Of a DNA stretch of 7,575 nucleotides, positions 5,044-7,575 are shown piece after piece. This DNA is from Lachnospiraceae bacterium. Lineage in GTDB: Bacteria > Bacillota > Clostridia > Lachnospirales > Lachnospiraceae. The stretch spans positions 1-7,575 of the forward strand of contig CAAEEI010000085.1 in the NCBI GenBank assembly GCA_900754855.1, read 5' to 3'. Within the stretch, counting starts at the first letter, position 1. Each line of letters starts with the position of its first letter. Made by a program: the position numbers and the translations under genes. The notes beneath the pieces were generated by a model. The model made no database searches. It was given only the letters and a program-made list of their open reading frames with translations, and had not been told where the DNA came from.

Positions 5044-6540
5044 ATGAAGATGACAAAGAAAAAAAGATTTTTAGCTTGGATGTTATCGGTGGTGATGATG
5101 GTGGCAATGTTGCCGGCAAGTGCATTTGCGCAGGGAACAGGAGCAGAATCGGTAGCTGCGATTGGGGATAAGACCTATGCTACACTGGCAGCTGCAGTGG
5201 CTGAAGTGAAAAATGCTACCCCGACAACGATTAAATTGCTGAAAGACACAACAGGTAATGGAATAGTAGTTCAAAGCGGCAGAAACTTAGTTTTTGATCT
5301 TAACGGACATACTTATGAAGTGAATGGTAATACGGTTGGTTCACCCGGAACGGAAACCAATGCATTTCAGCTTCTGCAAAATTCAAATATTACCATGAAA
5401 AATGGAACGCTTATTTTTACCGGAAAGATTAATGAGAACGGGAATGTTCTGATTCAGAATTACAGTAATCTTACTCTGGAAAATGTAATGTTAGATGGAA
5501 GTAAGATGGGAGCGGGAAGCTATTCTCTGTCTAATAATAATGGAACCGTTAATCTTATTGGTTCAACCAGCATTAAAGCAGCCAGAGGAAATGTAGCGTT
5601 TGATGTGTGCTGCTTCTCCAGTTATCCACAGGTGAATGTAAAAGTAGATACTACAGGCAGTATTGATGGTAAGGTAGAACTTTCCAAGAGTGGAAGCCGT
5701 CAGGACGAGGACAGATGCTCTTTGGAAATTGTTAACGGAACATTTACTGAAAGCATTGAGAAAATAGGAAAAGTAAATATACCGGTAGTAATTTCCGGTG
5801 GAAGTTTTACAAAACCTTTTGCAAAAGAATATTTAAAAGACGGTTACCATGCGGTTAAGATGCTGGATGGAGAGCATAAGGTAACAAAGGGCGGACAGAC
5901 CGCCATTGAAGGCGCTGCAACAGTAAAAGAAAAGGAAGTTGCCGCTACCTGTACAAAAGATGGCAGCTATGATCTGGTCAGCTATTGTACATTCTGTAAA
6001 AAGGAAGTTGCTCGTAAAACGGTGACAGTGAGAGCAGCAGGGCATCAGTTTAAAGATGGAAAATGTACAGTTTGCGGCGAGATAAAGAATCCGGAAGGAA
6101 CAACGGTTACAGATATAAGCACAAAGGCTGTATATACAGTGACTGATGAAAAAGAAGCAGAAGTTGAGTATACGAAACCGGTAAAGAAAACAGAAAATGT
6201 GGTTATTCCTTCAACCGTAGTTATTGACGGTCAGGAATATGAAGTAACCTCTATTTGTAAAAAAGCTTTCCGTGAAAATAAAAAAGTTCGGAAAATCGTT
6301 GTGCCAAAATCTGTTGAAAAAATTGGTAACGGCGCATTCAGAGAATGTAAGAATTTAAAAACATTAACAATAAAGACAAAGAAACTGACGAATAAAGCTC
6401 TGGGAATCAATGTCTTTAAATGGATCAATCCGCGGGTTTCCATCCGAGTACCACGGGCAAAGGTGAAAGAGTATCAGAGAATCTTTGAAAAACATCAGCT
6501 TAAAGGAATAAAAATTCGTGGAGTTAACTTTGTGAAATAA
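5044..6540 (+). CDS. Secreted composite protein: beta-helix-like region, Cys/His module, BspA-type LRR end
   Basis: The 498-aa product starts with a signal peptide (basic residues 2-8, hydrophobic core 9-24, likely cut after Ala29 in SAFA). Residues about 38-285 begin with DKTYATLAAAVAEV and carry phrases such as LVFDLNGHTYEV, NITMKNGTL and NLTLENVML, typical of right-handed beta-helix surface proteins. Residues about 295-350 hold Cys303, Cys315-x-x-Cys318, His334 and Cys341-x-x-Cys344, a pair of CxxC knuckles that could bind a metal. Residues about 354-498 are BspA-like: YEVTSICKKAF, then IVVPKSVEKIGNGAF, then a closing VPRAKVKEYQRIF segment. Only about two LRR units are present. I see no LPxTG motif, SLH or choline-binding repeats, so it may be released or held non-covalently. 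The role is unknown; adhesion or glycan binding would be a guess. Its end overlaps the convergent yyaC gene by 17 bp. Confidence 0.88.
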   Translation: MKMTKKKRFLAWMLSVVMMVAMLPASAFAQGTGAESVAAIGDKTYATLAAAVAEVKNATPTTIKLLKDTTGNGIVVQSGRNLVFDLNGHTYEVNGNTVGSPGTETNAFQLLQNSNITMKNGTLIFTGKINENGNVLIQNYSNLTLENVMLDGSKMGAGSYSLSNNNGTVNLIGSTSIKAARGNVAFDVCCFSSYPQVNVKVDTTGSIDGKVELSKSGSRQDEDRCSLEIVNGTFTESIEKIGKVNIPVVISGGSFTKPFAKEYLKDGYHAVKMLDGEHKVTKGGQTAIEGAATVKEKEVAATCTKDGSYDLVSYCTFCKKEVARKTVTVRAAGHQFKDGKCTVCGEIKNPEGTTVTDISTKAVYTVTDEKEAEVEYTKPVKKTENVVIPSTVVIDGQEYEVTSICKKAFRENKKVRKIVVPKSVEKIGNGAFRECKNLKTLTIKTKKLTNKALGINVFKWINPRVSIRVPRAKVKEYQRIFEKHQLKGIKIRGVNFVK

Positions 6541-7084
6541 AGGAGGAAGCAGCAAGGACTGCTTCGACGATAAAATCAGCCAGCAGGTTTACGGTGCGCA
6601 GACGGACGTCAGGAAGACCGGCTTCTCCGGAGGCGGACGCCTCCCCGATGATTCCGGTTAAAGAGACTTCTCCCACGGGAGGAAGAGAACGGCAGACACC
6701 GGAGCCGGGATAAAGAGGACGGGAAGAAAGGGAAACGGAACCGATGGCGTCTGCGGATCCCATGGAAGCATCGATGGCCAGTAAGAAAGGACAGGGATGC
6801 TCTCGATGGAGATCACGCAGGACAGGCATAAAATTGACGGCATGAACCGGATGTGCCAAAGTCCCGTAAACAGGGAAAGGAAAATGTTGTTTTACCAATT
6901 TGGTTCCTACCAGGGGTCCCAGACAATCACCGGTGATTTTATCTGTGCCGATACAGAGGAGGATGAGAGATTCATCCTCCTTTTTTCTGCGCTGAATGAG
7001 GCGGCAGAGTGACTGGCATAAAAGAGGCTGGTTTTCCCTGGTAGGTAAAAAATAAGCGGATGAAGATGAAGATAAAAACCACAT
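6524..7084 (-). CDS. yyaC: YyaC-like sporulation protein (DUF1256, GPR-protease-related fold)
   Basis: The 186-aa product matches what I know of YyaC: LCIGTDKITGDCLGPLVG (43-60), VYGTLAHPVHAVNF (72-85), LLAIDASMG (101-109), PLYPGSGV (123-130) and PPVGEVSLTGI (135-145). This family is made during sporulation and is related to the germination protease GPR, which degrades small acid-soluble spore proteins. Asp48, Asp53 and Asp105 sit at positions expected for the acidic site of this fold, but proteolytic activity of YyaC is not established to my knowledge. The first 38 residues are not conserved-looking. GGAGG on the minus strand (7094-7090) is 5 nt before the ATG at 7084. The coding region is much GC-richer than its neighbours (for example 65% at 6601-6660). 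Its end overlaps the LRR gene. Confidence 0.9.
   Translation of the reverse strand: MWFLSSSSSAYFLPTRENQPLLCQSLCRLIQRRKKEDESLILLCIGTDKITGDCLGPLVGTKLVKQHFPFPVYGTLAHPVHAVNFMPVLRDLHREHPCPFLLAIDASMGSADAIGSVSLSSRPLYPGSGVCRSLPPVGEVSLTGIIGEASASGEAGLPDVRLRTVNLLADFIVEAVLAASSFISQS
6546..6565. other. Short hairpin at the LRR/yyaC convergent junction
   Basis: GAAGCAG (6546-6552) and CTGCTTC (6559-6565) form a 7-bp stem with a 6-nt loop, 6 nt beyond the LRR stop and inside the yyaC coding region. There is no T-run on the + side, so termination by it would be weak. It is the only candidate structure seen to end the LRR transcript. Confidence 0.35.
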
Positions 7085-7126
7085 AAAGACCTCCGTGAAA
7101 AAATAAATAAAATAGATGTATAGAAA

Positions 7127-7154
7127 AGGATATGGCAGATCAGCGATAATTTAA
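7127..7154 (-). promoter_or_regulatory. Possible sporulation (sigma-E-like) promoter of yyaC
   Basis: On the minus strand TTAAATT (7154-7148), 13 nt, then CATATCCT (7134-7127). The second box fits the CATAnnnT form of sigma-E -10 boxes; the first is only a partial match to the -35 form. No good sigma-A promoter is seen upstream of yyaC, which fits a forespore or mother-cell factor, but the evidence is weak. The -35 part overlaps the palindrome at 7151-7170. Confidence 0.28.
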
Positions 7155-7170
7155 ACAAAATTTTGCTTAA
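7151..7170. repeat. 20-bp near-perfect palindrome between yyaC and the next gene
   Basis: The sequence is symmetric around 7160/7161: a perfect 10-bp core CAAAATTTTG (7156-7165), one mismatched pair (7155/7166), then a further perfect TTAA/TTAA pair. Nine of ten pairs match. Its place in a divergent intergenic region suits an operator, though AT-richness lowers the significance. Confidence 0.6.
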
Positions 7171-7186
7171 AAATGAAAGAAAAATA

Positions 7187-7198
7187 CGAAAGCTTTCG
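7187..7198. repeat. 12-bp perfect palindrome CGAAAGCTTTCG
   Basis: A perfect dyad centred at 7192/7193, exactly 32 bp (about three helical turns) from the centre of the palindrome at 7151-7170, in the same divergent intergenic region. It is less AT-rich than its surroundings and could be a regulator site. Confidence 0.6.
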
Positions 7199-7282
7199 AC
7201 AGAAAACGGAAGGGAAAGTATTGGGGAAATGCTATGATGAATCCACAAAATAGTTTTTTTAAAACAGAAAGGTGGAAAAAAT

Positions 7283-7575
7283 ATGGCTAACGAACAGCAA
7301 ACCCGGAAAAATTCTCAGCAGCAAACCCGAATTTTGCCGAAAAATTTCAGACAAATCGGAGAACCGGGAACAAAAAAGATTTATATGGAAGATTATGTAT
7401 ATACATACTTAAATAAATTGGCGCAGCCAGGAAATATCTATGCCCGCGGAGCGGTTTTATTTGGAAATATATATAAAACAGCAGCAGGTAATTGTCTGTT
7501 TATCAGTGGAGCGGCAGCTTGCCAGAATTTTGAACTAGATCTGGAAAACAGTGTGTTTACGGAGGAAAATTGGAG
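7283..7575 (+). CDS. N-terminal part of an unidentified protein (partial at right edge)
   Basis: Starting at ATG 7283, 97 codons are open to the window end. AAAGGTGG (7268-7275) lies about 7 nt upstream. The first 16 residues are Gln/Asn/Arg-rich and probably disordered, with the motif QQTR twice. From residue 17 the sequence looks folded: LPKNFRQIGEP, then a helix-like KIYMEDYVYTYLNKLA, a strand-like ARGAVLFGNIY, and a second strand CLFISGAAAC, followed by ELDLENSVFTEENW. No signal peptide or membrane segment is visible. The helix, strand GAVLFG, strand order recalls the start of MPN/JAB-type domains, but the diagnostic metal motif would lie beyond the edge, so I make no functional call. It is divergent from yyaC. 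Confidence 0.72.
   Translation, partial: MANEQQTRKNSQQQTRILPKNFRQIGEPGTKKIYMEDYVYTYLNKLAQPGNIYARGAVLFGNIYKTAAGNCLFISGAAACQNFELDLENSVFTEENW
7295..7329 (+). repeat. 11-bp direct repeat CAGCAAACCCG in the 5' coding end
   Basis: Copies at 7295-7305 and 7319-7329, 24 bp apart and so in the same reading frame, produce the repeated QQTR peptide. This suggests a local duplication in a disordered N-terminal tail. Confidence 0.75.

Noticed and set aside
6629..6644. GGAGGC-GGAC-GCCTCC hairpin as a regulatory RNA element
   Set aside because: It lies within yyaC codons for an Ala/Ser/Gly/Glu-rich stretch (GEASASGE) and has no T-run or other context; coding bias in a GC-rich region explains it.
6797..7248. 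Open frames overlapping yyaC (+ 6797-7012; minus 6907-7248)
   Set aside because: Both are in other frames of a gene recognised by family motifs, and neither translation resembles a protein.
1..7575. tRNA, rRNA, CRISPR array, insertion sequence, attachment site or defence system
   Set aside because: No cloverleaf with CCA context, no spaced repeat array, no terminal inverted repeats with a transposase, and no defence-type gene were seen; the genes are mostly ordinary metabolism and sporulation.

Overview
The window looks like chromosomal core sequence from a low-to-moderate GC, spore-forming Gram-positive anaerobe, most likely a gut Lachnospiraceae-type Clostridia. This is inferred from gene content, not from a database search. 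The pointers are strong AGGAGG-type ribosome binding sites, TTGnnn/TATAAT promoters, a YyaC-type sporulation protein, a BspA-like leucine-rich-repeat secreted protein built like those common in this group, and small uncharacterised proteins of a type I associate with it. I see no insertion sequence, phage gene, CRISPR array, tRNA or rRNA.

Left block (1-2170, + strand). The C-terminal tail of an unidentified gene ends at 110. A 113-aa membrane-anchored protein with a winged-helix-like cytoplasmic part follows (116-457), then the M20-family dipeptidase PepD (514-1965). Tight spacing suggests one transcription unit. It ends at a strong 19-bp hairpin with T-runs on both sides (2040-2096), which can stop transcription from either direction.

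Middle block (2171-4895). An 89-aa protein of unknown function lies on the minus strand (2171-2440) with its own promoter, divergent from cysK (2683-3585, O-acetylserine sulfhydrylase). serC (3696-4778, phosphoserine aminotransferase) follows with a near-consensus promoter of its own and a terminator behind it. SerC makes phosphoserine on the way to serine, and CysK makes cysteine from O-acetylserine, so the pair sits on the serine-to-cysteine route. serA, serB and cysE are not in the window.

Right block (4896-7575). A 498-aa secreted protein (5044-6540) has a signal peptide, a beta-helix-like region, a Cys/His module and a BspA-type LRR end. Its 3' end overlaps by 17 bp the convergent gene for a YyaC-like sporulation protein (6524-7084, minus), whose coding region is clearly GC-richer than its surroundings. 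A 198-bp divergent intergenic region with two striking palindromes separates yyaC from the start of an unidentified gene that runs off the right edge (7283-7575).

I find no convincing new multi-gene system. The items most worth a second look are the unknown small proteins (116-457 and 2171-2440), the composite secreted protein, the palindromes at 7151-7198, and the overlapping convergent 3' ends at 6524-6540.
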